DNA of 64,000 bases from Cloeon dipterum (taxonomy: Eukaryota; Arthropoda; Insecta; Ephemeroptera; Baetidae): the NCBI RefSeq assembly GCF_949628265.1, contig NC_088787.1, positions 3,524,501 through 3,588,500 of the forward strand, given 5' to 3'. The position numbers were made by a program, and so were the translations under genes. This document shows positions 24,640 to 35,269 of the stretch, in pieces. Position 1 is the stretch's first letter; each line of letters begins with the position of its first letter. The notes below the pieces were generated by a model. The model was not told the origin of the DNA. It did no database searches and saw only the letters and a list, made by a program, of their open reading frames with translations.

Positions 24640-24830
24640 TGGTTTTACAGCAGCCGCCAGACACACGAGAGGCAGCGATGTCGGCAAAGCCTGCGGTTGT
24701 GTTATTTCAGAAGCCGCCTCAGGCACGGCGCTGGTGGCTCTTGGTGTCTTGGTGTGACGCGTCAGTGAGGGCGGAAAGAAGAAAATCAGCAAAAAGAACG
24801 TTCACGTGACTTTGAATGGCAGACTCGGGG
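24640..24830 (+). repeat. GC-rich TGACGTCA-type repeat, copy 3, upstream of ZF2
   Basis: It has CAGCCGCCAGACACACGAGA, TTTCAGAAGCCGCCTCAGGC and GGCGCTGGTGGCTCTTGG. The CRE-like site is damaged (TGACGCGTCA). Its position relative to ZF2 matches that of copy 2 relative to ZF1. Confidence 0.65.
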
Positions 24831-24959
24831 GATGGGGGAGGATCGACGACAAAGAGTCAGTACTAAGTCATCATAAGGAGACGCTTTCAGATCTAATTGT
24901 ACTGTAAGAAGGAGGCAGCATTTCTTTATCAAAAGAGAGTACGATGCTGAGCGGCTGAG

Positions 24960-25430
24960 CCTACAATCTTTTGGCGCCCTCACGGGAGATATATGAATAT
25001 TAACTGTGATAATTTCTTCTATTACGCCCAATAGACAGCAGACAGCCACTAAATACAAAATAGGTGTTTTGCCCCTTTTTTTGTGAATTCAGGCTAATGT
25101 CTTTGGGTCCATCTAACTGTAAGGTGGTGTCTTCCTTTTAATTAGACTAGTGAGCCCTTCTTTAAATATTTTTTATTGGACACCTTCGGCTCTGTTTCAT
25201 TTTAGAAGTAGATATCTTTACACAGGCGTCGCACATATAAGCATATCACAGCTTTGCATCCTTATCTAATCTTGGCTTCCCTGCAGAACAGTGAAGCAAG
25301 AGACACTTTTTATAGTTAGGATGCTGGTATGCAATATGGAAATGCTTGTACAAGTAATGAAATAATTCGTGTATGGACGGTGATTTTCCATGATTTTCGT
25401 TATATGGAGATTCATTATACTATTAAATAA
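24960..25430 (+). repeat. about 0.47-kb duplicated block, copy a
   Basis: It matches 31,980-32,455 in the same orientation. Shared blocks are AACTGTGATAA-TTTCTTCTATTACG, TTTTTATTGGACACCTTCGG, CCTTATCT-ATCTTGGCT and TTTTCCATGATTTTCG. The two copies bracket the RCC1-BTB gene and its spacer. No coding capacity is seen. Confidence 0.75.
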
Positions 25431-25559
25431 ATGTAAACTACTGTATCCGCCGCTGCAGTCTTAATAATCTTCCACTATCGGAATTTCAATGGAAATCCTC
25501 CACTTCGTTATGGCTTGCAACTATATTTGACAATTTATATATAAAGTGAATTAAAATTG

Positions 25560-25966
25560 AGACCGTGCTTAAAACTACACCTTTTCAATTGGTTCGTCGT
25601 GATTAATCGGGGGTAGTTTTTCACGACGCGGACGACTGCTGCCTCTAACTAAGAAATATTTTGGGTCCAAGTAAATGATTTCTTTCACTCAGCTTCCTCT
25701 GCGCTTCTCTTAGGAGATTTCTAGTTTTTCACAAATTGCGGAATTTTGAATTCCGTCAGTTCGTTGCTGTATTTCAAATTCAGGCTGTTCTTGCTCTTTT
25801 CAAGCACCACCTCGGTGTCGCAAGTGATTAAACCACTTTCAAGCAGGCAATGGAGTTGGAAGACCAGAGTTCCGTAAGAAACGCTGTGAGAGCCTTGAAT
25901 TTCCTTAACGCAAAGTCTGTCGGCGTTTTGGAAAAGGAGCAAAATTGCCAATTGAATGGTGTTCAT
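25560..25966 (-). pseudogene. relic of a cullin gene (C-terminal region, cullin-2-like)
   Basis: On the minus strand, 25966-25721 reads MNTIQLAILLLFQNADRLCV and ends in TEFKIPQFVKN before a stop. This resembles the winged-helix region that follows the MNTFQ-type motif of cullins, most like cullin-2. About 70 bases further on, past stops, a second fragment reads LEAAVVRVVKNY, recalling the region around the cullin neddylation lysine. The upstream frame closes within 33 bases. Without start, scaffold or intact C-terminus it cannot be a working cullin. I judge it a decayed copy from memory of the family pattern; a protein search is needed. Confidence 0.5.
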
Positions 25967-26141
25967 CGAGGCGTCGTGTACGGCGTGTCCAAAAAGTCAC
26001 GTCTGCAGCGAGACAAAATTGAGTTTGCAAATATAATACATATCGCAGATTTCATTAAAATTGTAAGCAGTCATCCGATCTAAAAATGCAAGCCAGGTAA
26101 AAAATAAAACTAGCTTGATAAAAGATTGTGTCAATAACCAT

Positions 26142-26540
26142 CCCGTTGGCTCGCATTGTTAAGGCACTCTCAGGAGTGTCAAATCAATGAGAGGTATTTG
26201 AGCAGTTCGGAGATCTAATACTGGCTACCCAATGTCAGAAATGGCAAAAAGTGGTTAGTTTAGTGACTCCTCGAATTGCTCAAATTGCTCAACGGGCTGG
26301 TTTGCAACTTTCCAGCACGCGTGATTTGGCTTCACGGGACGAATGTCTAGCCTTTCAATGCAGTCCTCGGTGCGGAGGCAAGTGGCCCTTGAGTGGGCTG
26401 CGTCCCTGTGCGGCCTGGTGCGCCCATGTTATCCTTTCGCGGTTTTATTGGGGTTTCAGCATTCGTGCCAGTGCAGTGCGCGCCCTTTTCCCGCTCCGAG
26501 AGGACAGGGATAAAAAGAGCAAAATAAAATAAAATAAAAT
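26142..26540 (+). mobile_element. SINE-like retroelement with tRNA-like head, copy 1
   Basis: This copy shares about 400 bases with an inverted copy at 54.3-54.7 kb. The 5' end reads TTGGCTCGCATTGTTAAGGC (box-A-like), then a hairpin with CTCAGG in its loop, then GTTCGGAGATC (box-B-like, 26205-26215). This order resembles a tRNA of the leucine type. The body is GC-rich; the 3' end is (AAAAT)n after GATAAAAAGAGC. Relative to copy 2 it lacks about 38 bases near 26,300. No target-site duplication is evident. Confidence 0.65.
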
Positions 26541-26559
26541 TGGCACTGCTGTAAATATT

Positions 26560-26800
26560 TACAGATAATTCACTCAGATATTCTAATCTTAATCTATGTA
26601 AATTTTCAGCCTATATTTTGTCTTTTATAAGTATATCGGGCCTTGTCAAAGTGACATTATATAAGATAAATTGGAGCAAGTCAGCAAATGATTACTCGGG
26701 GCGACGACAACACAGAGTGTCGATTTTCCAAACTTATTGGTCAGAATTATAAAAAGAATTTAAATTATTGAACGATCTCTAACAGGTTCGAAAGCACATG
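26560..26800 (+). repeat. duplicated block with GATTACTCGGGGC, copy a
   Basis: It matches about 27,775-28,015 in the same orientation: CAGATAAT-CA, GGGCCTTGTCAAAGTGACA-TAT, AATGATTACTCGGGGC and ACA-AGTGTCG-ATTTT. The two copies are 1.2 kb apart. Function unknown. Confidence 0.6.
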
Positions 26801-27109
26801 AAAAGATAAATTTTACTCAACCACAATCACTCGCAATATTTGAAAATATGTAAATTATTCACAGTTGCCTTCGTCTTCTGTAAAAGAGAACCGCATGCAT
26901 CCTAGCATGGACCATTGTTGTAAAAATATTTAAATTGGTTTTTTCATGAATTGAAGGGAATTTGCTATTTCATTATTTGCCTCTAAAAATATTGTATTTA
27001 TTTATACAAAGTAAATTAACTAATTTTTAAGTTATCTGGAAAAAATTGTCGGCTCTCCAAATAAATTTGAGTTTTCTAAAGCAAACAGTGCTTTATGACG
27101 CCTGCATAT

Positions 27110-27310
27110 CGAGCAGCTTATGCAACCCGCAACAATAGAGGCACGCGACTCGAGTGGCGTCAGCGGGAATGAATGGAAGGAGAGGGAAGGAAGAAGGCTG
27201 ACAGCGCCACCTATGAATGAATGAATGAGTGAATGACCTATGAATGGGAGCGAGGCTTTGTGGAAAAACTGCGCAGATTCGAATGTGATTTGTAACACGG
27301 TTTTCTAGGG
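27110..27310 (+). repeat. diverged GC-rich repeat fragment
   Basis: Blocks GGCACGCGACT, GGCGTCAGCGGGAATGAATGG, GACAGCGCCACC and GCGAGGC recall the TGACGTCA repeat family, but the CRE core is lost (GGCGTCAG). There is a short ATGAATGA microsatellite at about 27,212. Confidence 0.4.
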
Positions 27311-27774
27311 TGTGATTATAATTTAACAAAAAATAAATTAATGGAACAAACCCGTGCTACAACGGTTGACGGTGCAGGATGGGCATCTTAGCCTAGAGTT
27401 AGTGCCTTTTTTGAGTTCAGATGGGAGCTCGCACCGTTCGTCACCTTAAGCTTCATCCGGCCACTGAGCGTCGCCCCAAAGCCGGACACTTTTACCAAAA
27501 GGCCCCTCAGGGTAGTCACGTGTCCTCGAGACACTGGGTGAGTGCAAGGGAGAATAATAATCAATCAATAATTAATGAGAAGTTGAACTTACTCGCGGGC
27601 ATTAGTTGAACAACTCGTTTTATCAATCTATTCTCCTTACACGCGAGCTGGACTTTTTCAAGTTGACAATTGATATCATCGCCGCTCCTTCAACTTTGCT
27701 CGATTTTTGTTTGCAACATTTGCTCCAAAGCAACTTGAAAAAATATTCAAAACTTTTGCTATATTACTAAAATC

Positions 27775-28015
27775 GCACAGTTTTAATTATTAGCAGATAA
27801 TGCATTCATTTATTCTATTATTCTTTGTCACTTTTCTGCACATTTTGTCGTTTATATGGGCCTTGTGCCTTGTCAAAGTGACAAAATAATAGAAAATGGA
27901 ACAAAACATTATTAATGATTACTCGGGGCAGCTAAAACAGTGTCGGCGATTTTTAAATCTAATTGGTAATTTATACAAAATATTTTAAATTATTGAAAGA
28001 GCTTACTTTGACTGG
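27775..28015 (+). repeat. duplicated block with GATTACTCGGGGC, copy b
   Basis: This is the partner of 26,560-26,800 and lies some 240 bases before the RCC1-BTB start codon. Confidence 0.6.
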
Positions 28016-28250
28016 TTCCAAAGACTTTTAGTGCAGTCATTCTCCTTTGTGACGCCGTGTTTTTTGATTATGTGAGATTAAAATTCGATAGCGGCAATAA
28101 AAGGCAGACAGTCGCCGACCGACTCGTTGATAAGCCTACACTGGCGCCAAGAGAGATAAAAAGTGCTTCAGTTCTTGTCTCCTTCTCTTGCAAGCAGTGC
28201 TGATTGTGAGGAGAACTCGAATAGGTGCGGAGTCTGCTGCTGCCGCCGCG

Positions 28251-31200
28251 ATGTCGGACCTCTTGGATAAGTGGCAAATATTTCGGGAGCTGAGCGACGA
28301 ATTGAAGCGGAATATCAGGCTTGCGGTCGTATTTAGTAAGCATTTAATTATATTCTTTACAAAGTTCTAACTTGTATAATTAAATCTAGTAGGAAAAATG
28401 GACAATATTTAAGTTAGTTTCTGCTGGTGCTCGTCTTTATTATTTAGCTTCCATTGTCCGCTGCTAAATTATATTACAGGCATTTCAAATGTTAGAGATT
28501 TGAGATAAAAAAACTATTTTTGAACTAAAACGTCCATCGAGATGAGAAATTTTCGAGTACCTTGAGAATATTTGGCCGGGAATCCCGAGAACCAGTTCCA
28601 GGCGAATTCGATTGGACGGGATTTGTTGGCGTTGAAATTTTTAGGTAGACACTGAAATTTTGTTTGTTAATAAATGGAGAATTTCAAAGTTTGAAGCTCG
28701 GGAATGGGGGACGCAGTCAAGTGTTAGAGTCGACCTTTCATTCACATAGAACTCAATTTTTTTTAGATGGAACGCTCCCATTCCCGAGCTTCAATCCTGA
28801 AATTTAACCATCTACATTAACAAGATTTTTATTAAGCAAATAGAAGTGCTGTCCCGTACAAATATTTCAACTCCAAAAATCCCTTCTCGTGTGCAATCGA
28901 TTTACAAATGTCCAAACTCGCCTGAATCTGCTCCAATAATAAAATTAGAAGACATGCACGGGGGAAGGGAAACAAGAAAAAGATTATTATTTTTTTAAAT
29001 TTGACACCTTTTCCTCCAAATTTTCCAAAAGTCAGGAGACATATATTTGCCCACGGAATTACGATCGAGAAGGGATTTCCCGGGAAGTTGTTTTCACGTT
29101 CGGGTTTTCCCAAAAAAATTAGAGCATTTTCCCGGGACTGGGCTGAATCCGGGAAATCGTTTACGGGAAAAGATAAACTAGGGACAAATTATTGGTTTCG
29201 ATGGACGCTCTAGTTTCAACAAACATCCTCTCATGTGCGCCATTTAACATTCAAAGGAGGTGGCGCAATTTACGTGACGAAAGATGACCAAGTTTTCGGC
29301 TTTGGGAAAAACAAAGAAGGATTCCTTGGTACTGGCGACCAGCAACCACGCACAGAGCACACGAAAATTGAACAATTGTGCGGAAAAAACATTCAAGGTG
29401 AAGTTTATTAAGGATAATTATTGATGTGACTCCAAAATAAATATTTTTTTTTCTCAGAATTGGAATTCTCACATTATACGTTTTTTGCCATTTCTGCTAC
29501 CGGATCAGTTTACGCCTGGGGAAGAAATGATTTTGGCCAGCTTGGACTGGGTACGAAACAAGAAACCTTGATCCCAACCAAAATAGAAGGAATTTTGGCA
29601 ACAAAAAGAGTTTTGCAAGTGGCCTGCAGCTCTACCCATACTTTGGCTTTAACCTCGGATAAAGAGGTTCGAATAAAATAAATGTCATTCGAATTAATTT
29701 ACAATTTCCAAAAAACACACTCTAAAGGTCTTTTCCTTTGGTTGTAACGATTTCGGGCAGTTGGGACTGGGACACAGCGATGACCAAATTCTTCCAACAA
29801 AATTGGACTTTCCTGCGGCTGGGGGAGTTGTGACAGCCATCGCTTGTCTACGTAACTCATCTGTAGCACTCCTAGACTCAGGAGAGGTGAAAATTAATTT
29901 CTATTTCGGGTATTATAAATATTTTTACCAGCATTGTGTTTTAAAGTGGAAGTTATTTATAGACAAAATGAAAATAATATTTGATTCTTAATGTATAATT
30001 TTATTGTATCATTAATTTTAAAGGTACTTGCTTGGGGGAGAAATGAATATGGCATTCTGGGCCGTAGTGCAGAAGGCGTGAAGGAGCAAAACATTCCTCG
30101 CAAAGTGCCCGGCTTGGAAGGCATCACAATTACAAAAATTGTTTGTGGCTCAAATCATGCCCTGGCCTTGTCCAACGATGGGAAAATCTACTCTTGGGGA
30201 TGGAACGGATCAGGCCAGCTTGGAAATGGAACCGACGAAAATTCACACCAACCAACTTTGTTATTTGGGAATATGTGCAGGTTATATAAAAAAAGACAAG
30301 CATCAATACTGATGTTGAATGAAATATTTATGTGAAAAAAATTGGGTACATATAAATCAATATTTATTTTGTTTTTGGACAGGATAAGAGACGTAGCTGC
30401 CCATTACACTTCTTACCATACGAGTGCTGCAGTCACAGAAGCAGATGAAGTATTCGCTTGGGGTAAATTCAATGGTGGGAGTTTGTGTCTATAAAAATAA
30501 TTAAATGCTATCCATCACGAATTCAAATTTAAGGCCAAAGAAACTCAAGTCCGACAAAAACTTCATTCACTTCACTGGATGAAGTTTTTGCGAAAATTCC
30601 AAATGACGCCGTTACATTCCGACCATTGCGTGCAAAACTTGATGATGAGCCAATAGAAGAAAAGAACAGTGCAAACGAATTGCCAGAATGGCTCAAGAAA
30701 TCTTTTGGTGACTCCGTAATGAATATTACATATTTATTTGCAAAATTTATTACTCGATTAATCTTTATGGATAGGAATCTGCTGACGTTGCTTTCGTGGT
30801 CGAGGGAAAGAAAATCCACGCGCACAAATTAATTCTGATCTTGCGTTGCGCCGTCTTCAGGACCATGTTCTTGGGCAATTGGAAAGAGAGCAACGAAAGG
30901 TAATATTTTAACTTGTGAATTAACAAAAACTTACACTTTAATAGTGAGCAAATCATCGAGCATCACAGCTACGATGTATTTTTCGCCTTTTTGAAATACT
31001 TCTACACCAACCAGGTTGATTTGCAGCCAGATTTGTCTCTAGGTAAATAACTTTATTGTTGTGGTGTTTTTGAAAATATTAACTGAAATTAAAGAGCTAT
31101 TCGCGTTGGCCCACTTCTATCAAATGACTGATCTGCAAAACGAGTGCCTGAAAATTATCAAAAGAGGCGTGACCGTGGAAAACGCTGCATCGATTTACGA

Positions 31201-31425
31201 TAAAGCAGTTCTAATTGCTGCCGAGGTGCCTAAATTTAAAATTTTAAAATAAAATGTCTGGTTGAGACACTTATTTCTTTTTAGGAACTCAAGGAGTTCG
31301 TTCTGAAGTTCTGCATGGAGCACATGACTGCGGTCGTGAACAGTGATGGCTTCAAGCTCTTGAAGGATGATGTCGCGAGAGATTTTTTCCTTCATGCAGC
31401 GCAGCAAGGAGCGTTTAAAAAATGA
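28251..31425 (+). CDS. RCC1-repeat and BTB-domain protein (RCBTB1/2-like)
   Basis: Eleven exons join in phase: 28251-28335, 29257-29397, 29458-29666, 29728-29886, 30024-30280, 30383-30462, 30534-30715, 30775-30899, 30945-31042, 31095-31225, 31285-31425. The product is 535 residues, close to the usual RCBTB length. Residues 1-28 form a short helical start (DKWQIFRELSDELKRNIRLA). RCC1 repeats follow: VFGFGKNKEGFLGTGDQ, VYAWGRNDFGQLGLG, VFSFGCNDFGQLGLG, VLAWGRNEYGILG and IYSWGWNGSGQLGNGT. Then comes a BTB domain (ESADVAFVVEGKKIHAHKLI, FRTMFLGNWKES, FLKYFYTNQVDL) and a BACK-like helical C-terminus. RCC1-BTB proteins are thought to act as substrate adaptors of CUL3 ubiquitin ligases. It is unrelated to the array around it and has no paralogue in the window. 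Intron 1 (921 bases) contains a foldback element. Confidence 0.87.
28520..29219. mobile_element. foldback/MITE-like element in intron 1 of the RCC1-BTB gene
   Basis: Outer ends are inverted repeats: 28520-28541 (TTGAACTAAAACGTCCATCG) matches the reverse complement of 29198-29219 with a few changes. Inside, 28680-28709 and 28778-28805 form a strong second palindrome around GAAGCTCGGGAATGGG. No transposase frame is seen. A target-site duplication is not clear. Confidence 0.6.
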
Positions 31426-31979
31426 TTAATACGCGGTATTCTCTGCTGAGAGAAGCAGATTTTGTGTGTATTTTATACGACGGTGTTCTTTATCTACGAA
31501 TTAGGACGCGTATTCATTATCTAATCTTGACTGCGCCTCCGTTAGCAATAGTTTCAATTTTTAAAAATGAATAATCAAATATTATTTAAATTTTTGTGGG
31601 CATATCACACGTCAGTAACAATTGTGGGGAAGGATAATTGATTGTTTTGTTCAATCTTATAAAATTAAATAAATATTGCAGTTATAATCTTCATTATTTA
31701 CACCAACTTCAAACTCATCCCTTATCTGATCATCGCTTCTTTGCTGAAATTTGACTTTGGACCATGCCATCACCGCATGATAATTGACAATGCTCGCTGT
31801 CACGCGTGATTTCCGTCTTATCAGGCGCTTATCTGAATTGGATGGCTGTTTAGTTTGATGGTTTGATTGATGGCTGTCTCACAAAAAACTCCCATCAAAT
31901 GAAGACGCGTCATAGAAAACTAAAAAGGAAACAGCTTCTCTTAATCAGAGAGATTATACGATTTAGAGCAGCTGAACCT
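31426..31979. other. 3' region of the RCC1-BTB gene and spacer
   Basis: AT-rich, with AAATTAAATAAATATTGC near 31,665 that may serve polyadenylation. No gene seen. Confidence 0.45.
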
Positions 31980-32455
31980 GTCCTTTGTTGCTTGCATGCA
32001 CAGGAGATATAACTGTGATAAGTTTCTTCTATTACGCGCAAGGGACAGCCACTTAATTATAAAAAAATAGTTGTTTTGTTCCTTTTTTGAATTCAGATTA
32101 ATGGTTTTGGGCCTCTTTTAGCTGTCATGTGATGTTTTCCATTTAATTAGACTATAGTGAGAGCTCTTCATTAAATAATGTATTTTTTATTGGACACCTT
32201 CGGTTTTGCTTCATCTGAGAAGTAGTTTTCTTTACACAGGTTTCTTCTTACATAAATATAAGGTTATCGACGCTTTAATCTTGTTTGTCATCCTTATCTG
32301 ATCTTGGCTCCCCTTCAGAGCTGTGCAGCAACATACAATTTTTGGTTAGAAAGCTGGAATACAATACTTGGACAAGTGGGATATAATTCGTGTTATGGAA
32401 AATATGATTTTCCATGATTTTCGAGATGGAGATTCAATACTAATCGAAGGTGAAA
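31980..32455 (+). repeat. about 0.47-kb duplicated block, copy b
   Basis: This is the partner of 24,960-25,430 in direct orientation, with small indels throughout. Confidence 0.75.
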
Positions 32456-32694
32456 TTTAAATATGATTCTGAATAGATTTCCAAAATTAAATTATGTTTA
32501 TCGTATGTATTTAATAAATTGGAATGTTTTCATTTTTAAAAAATTAACCAAAATCAAATGCGTTTAAGGAAATAAAAATGGTTGCAAAATGATCGAGTTG
32601 GCCTTTTTCTCACTCTTTTCCTGTTTTAATTTTTATTAAAATTCCAAGCTGGATGCGTTTTGTATTGTTGGCGTTAATATTTTCGAGAAAGAAA

Positions 32695-32880
32695 AGACTA
32701 AAAAGTTGCAATCCTGTCAGTGATACAAAGATAAGATAATATCCGTCGCATGACAACTATTGATCTGGATTGAGCCACTGCGTTGCTACGGCAACAGAGA
32801 TAATATCAAAGCAAAAATTAACAGCATACACGAGGAAATATTTCAACGGTTATCAGTAGTTTTTTAAATATAAATATATC
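32695..32880 (+). repeat. X-box-bearing repeat, copy 1
   Basis: The block reads GATACAAAGATAAGATAATA, CCGTCGCATGACAAC, then GTTGCTACGGCAAC (32782-32795), and ends TATTTCAACGGTTATCAGTA. The same order stands inverted at the right edge of the window. The 14-base near-palindrome fits the RFX-type X-box pattern with mismatches. GATAAG is a GATA-factor core. Confidence 0.65.
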
Positions 32881-33379
32881 GCTTGCATTTTTCATATATT
32901 GTAACAAGTATGTTAAATTTGGGGCTTTTTGGATAAATTACTAACAATGAGCAAAGTAAAATTAGAGCCAGGAATAAGATGCCGTTTCCGGATATTTTAA
33001 GATAATTCTAGCAAATTGTGTGCATTTGGTTAAATATAACATTGAATATAAAATTTGCAAAGTGTTTTATCAAATTCTATATTTTCAGCTAAGACTTAAC
33101 CAGCATTTTTTAATTTTTCTTAAAAGATTTCGAACAATCATTAATTGTAAGTTATATTGGAAATTTATTAAACCAGGCTTTATAATTTATGACTCATTTA
33201 GTCAATTTGAAATTTTGTTACATTCATTGCATAAATTGAATAACGAAATCAAGCAAAAATATGGGAACTGAGCTTTTACTCGAGCTACCAAATCTCGCCA
33301 AATCTGAAAGCATCATTTTGCGAATTTGTCGCACCAAAATCTTTAGGTTTATGAAATTAACTGCGAAAAATCCCCTGCA
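32881..33379. other. AT-rich spacer
   Basis: Open frames here are low-complexity Ile/Phe/Lys/Asn stretches typical of AT-rich DNA. I see no gene. Confidence 0.5.
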
Positions 33380-33560
33380 AGTTTGAATGAGTGCTATTTT
33401 TGAATGGCACAGCTGTGTTCCGAGGAGAAATGAATAAAAATGAATCAAGAGGTGGCGCTGGGAAATAAAATAAAAGAAAGGAGGCTGCCGTTTTGAGTTG
33501 AGTATGATCAAGCGGGCTCCGCGCCGATCCACGAACTTCCCTGGCGGCTCTGTGTCAATA
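33380..33560 (+). repeat. GC-rich repeat family, 3' half only
   Basis: TTTTTGAATGGCACAGCTGT, GAGGAGAAATGAATAAAAAT, GGTGGCGCTGGGAAATAAAA and GGAGGCTGCCGTTTTGAGTT match the 3' half of the copy at 6.5-7.0 kb. The TGACGTCA half is missing. Confidence 0.55.
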
Positions 33561-34129
33561 CTACGAAAAATATTATTATTTTTCAAATTTTCTTTTATTG
33601 ATTTACTGAAATGCCACGCATTTGTCCCTAAGAAACTGGACAGCCGCGGAAATATAGCCCTTTGAGCTTTTCAAGTTGCTTTATTAGCCATATCTTCCAC
33701 CACCTGTGATAACAGGCAGCCTGTGGCCAGGGAAAGGAGAAGAAAAACGATGGCCAAGAAGAAATGATTCACGACCCGAGTGGTTCCAAACCGAAAAAAG
33801 TTCTGTGATGGCTCAATTACGAAAGGAGGCAGATAATTATTTCAATTTTCGTTTGCACTTTGTTCTGCGACATAGCTGCAGTTTCGCCTCAGTTTTTAAA
33901 ACCAGGGAGCAGGTTCCTATACTTCCTGGATACTTTAGAAATTGGTACTCTTTGTCTTATCAAGCAGCTGATTGTGAAGAACTTTATTGATTGTTAAATA
34001 AATAGCACATTGATCTAATTGTTCAGGATAAATGAAAATATTTATTAAATACAAATGTCAAAGGAAAATCTCCCCACCAACCCCATAAATACACTAAAAC
34101 AGCCAATCACTAAAGAGCATGAAAAATTC

Positions 34130-34240
34130 CCGTGGATAAAGGCTGCTTTATTTTAGAGGAGAGCTTCGTTTTGCTTCTGAAGGCCTTCGACTCTCTGCGA
34201 TCTAGCTGCAGTTTCGTCCCAGTTTCGACTCAGCGAGCAG
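34130..34240 (+). promoter_or_regulatory. core promoter and exon 1 of YT8
   Basis: GGATAAAGG at about 34134-34142, then GACTCTCTGCGATCTAGCTG and CTCAGCGAGCAG|GTTCG ending at 34240. A decayed second exon-1 copy (AAACCAGGGAGCAG|GTTC) lies upstream near 33,900. Confidence 0.6.
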
Positions 34241-34435
34241 GTTCGTTTTCTTGGAAGCTGACATGTTTCCACTTAATTATTTTAAAATAAAAAGTATTTA
34301 ACAGGCCTAGGATAAAACTAGGTTTCTCTTCGGATTTCTAATTATTTATGTTTTATTTCCTGTTTCTTCCGAGCAAATCAAACCATTTCTATTACTTTTT
34401 TCCACTATTTTTCAGATCAGAAACACGTTTGAGTC

Positions 34436-35269
34436 ATGAATCCTCGCATCTTTGTCATCGCTTTGCTCCATTTTTCATTGGCCTACGCCACCAACCTCAC
34501 TCAAGTCTACGAGTGGACCGATGGATTAAGGTTAAGGCTACTAAGGGCTGCAGTCGATGCCATGTCAAGTAAGTCATTTGCTCTGAACATAGTTGGCCTA
34601 AAAACTTTGTAGTCGTTGATTTTTGTTTATTTAATGTATGCCAAAGACAAGCACTTCGTATTGTTGCTAAAAGCGACGAATCAAAAGTGGTTCATGCTAG
34701 AATAAACGACATCTTTTTAAATTAATGTCAATACAACAGCCATTCCAACCACCACTACAATTTCCTAAAAGACCAAACCAATCACCAAACCTGTTACCTT
34801 TTCAGAACGGTCCCGCTCGTCTATTTCGACCACAACAAAATCCTCGACGGATGCTGAGGAAACTGCCGCCACCGAGGCGCAGGAGAGCAGCTCCCTGACA
34901 GAAGAGACGTACCAACAACAACTTCAGCGGATCAACATCATTATTATCTGCGCCATCGTGATCAGCGTAATCTGCTTCTTTAGTCTCATCATTTATTGGT
35001 TCATCCAGGAAAAGAAGAGAATCTATTCCCTTCCGCAAGACACAAACGAGGTCCAACCATTGTTGGTTTACCGTAACAGTAATGATGATGACGTCGGCCC
35101 CGCGGTTGTGCAGTTTGAGGAAGTCCCGTATACAACCGGGCCGCCGCCACACCCCCTTTCCCTGGTCAGACGATTTGTCTCAGACTGCGATCTGAGTGAA
35201 AGCGATGCCAGCGAGGCCGAGGACGATCGAGAAATTTGGAGAGGCGCCTCGTGCTCAGGCCGAGGATAA
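34436..35269 (+). CDS. YT8: second propeller-less membrane protein from a Yellow/MRJP-like gene
   Basis: Exons 34436-34568 and 34806-35269 join in phase 1 to about 198 residues. Exon 2 starts normally (signal peptide; NLTQVYEWTDG) and after Gly switches straight into the end of an exon 4 (RLRLLRAAVDAMS), removing all of exon 3. The normal exon-5 acceptor region is decayed (an in-frame TAA would follow). A downstream acceptor, TTACCTTTTCAG at 34805, keeps the frame and matches the acceptor used by YT11. A short stalk, a TM at about 87-111 (IIIICAIVISVICFFSLIIYWFI) and a tail with DDDVGP and FEEV follow. The frame stops at 35269 after EIWRGAS. A conserved extension (PYDDVAPEPARSPNYEDI) lies in another frame to 35387. 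This deletion differs from that of YT3. Confidence 0.72.

Noticed and set aside
26251..26532. Open frame of 93 codons that recurs on the minus strand near 54.2-54.8 kb
   Set aside because: It lies within the SINE-like element in both places and the frame differs by indels, so it is not a protein gene.
25560..31425. A functional cullin plus BTB adaptor pair
   Set aside because: The cullin piece is broken by stops and lacks most of the protein, so no working pair is encoded here.
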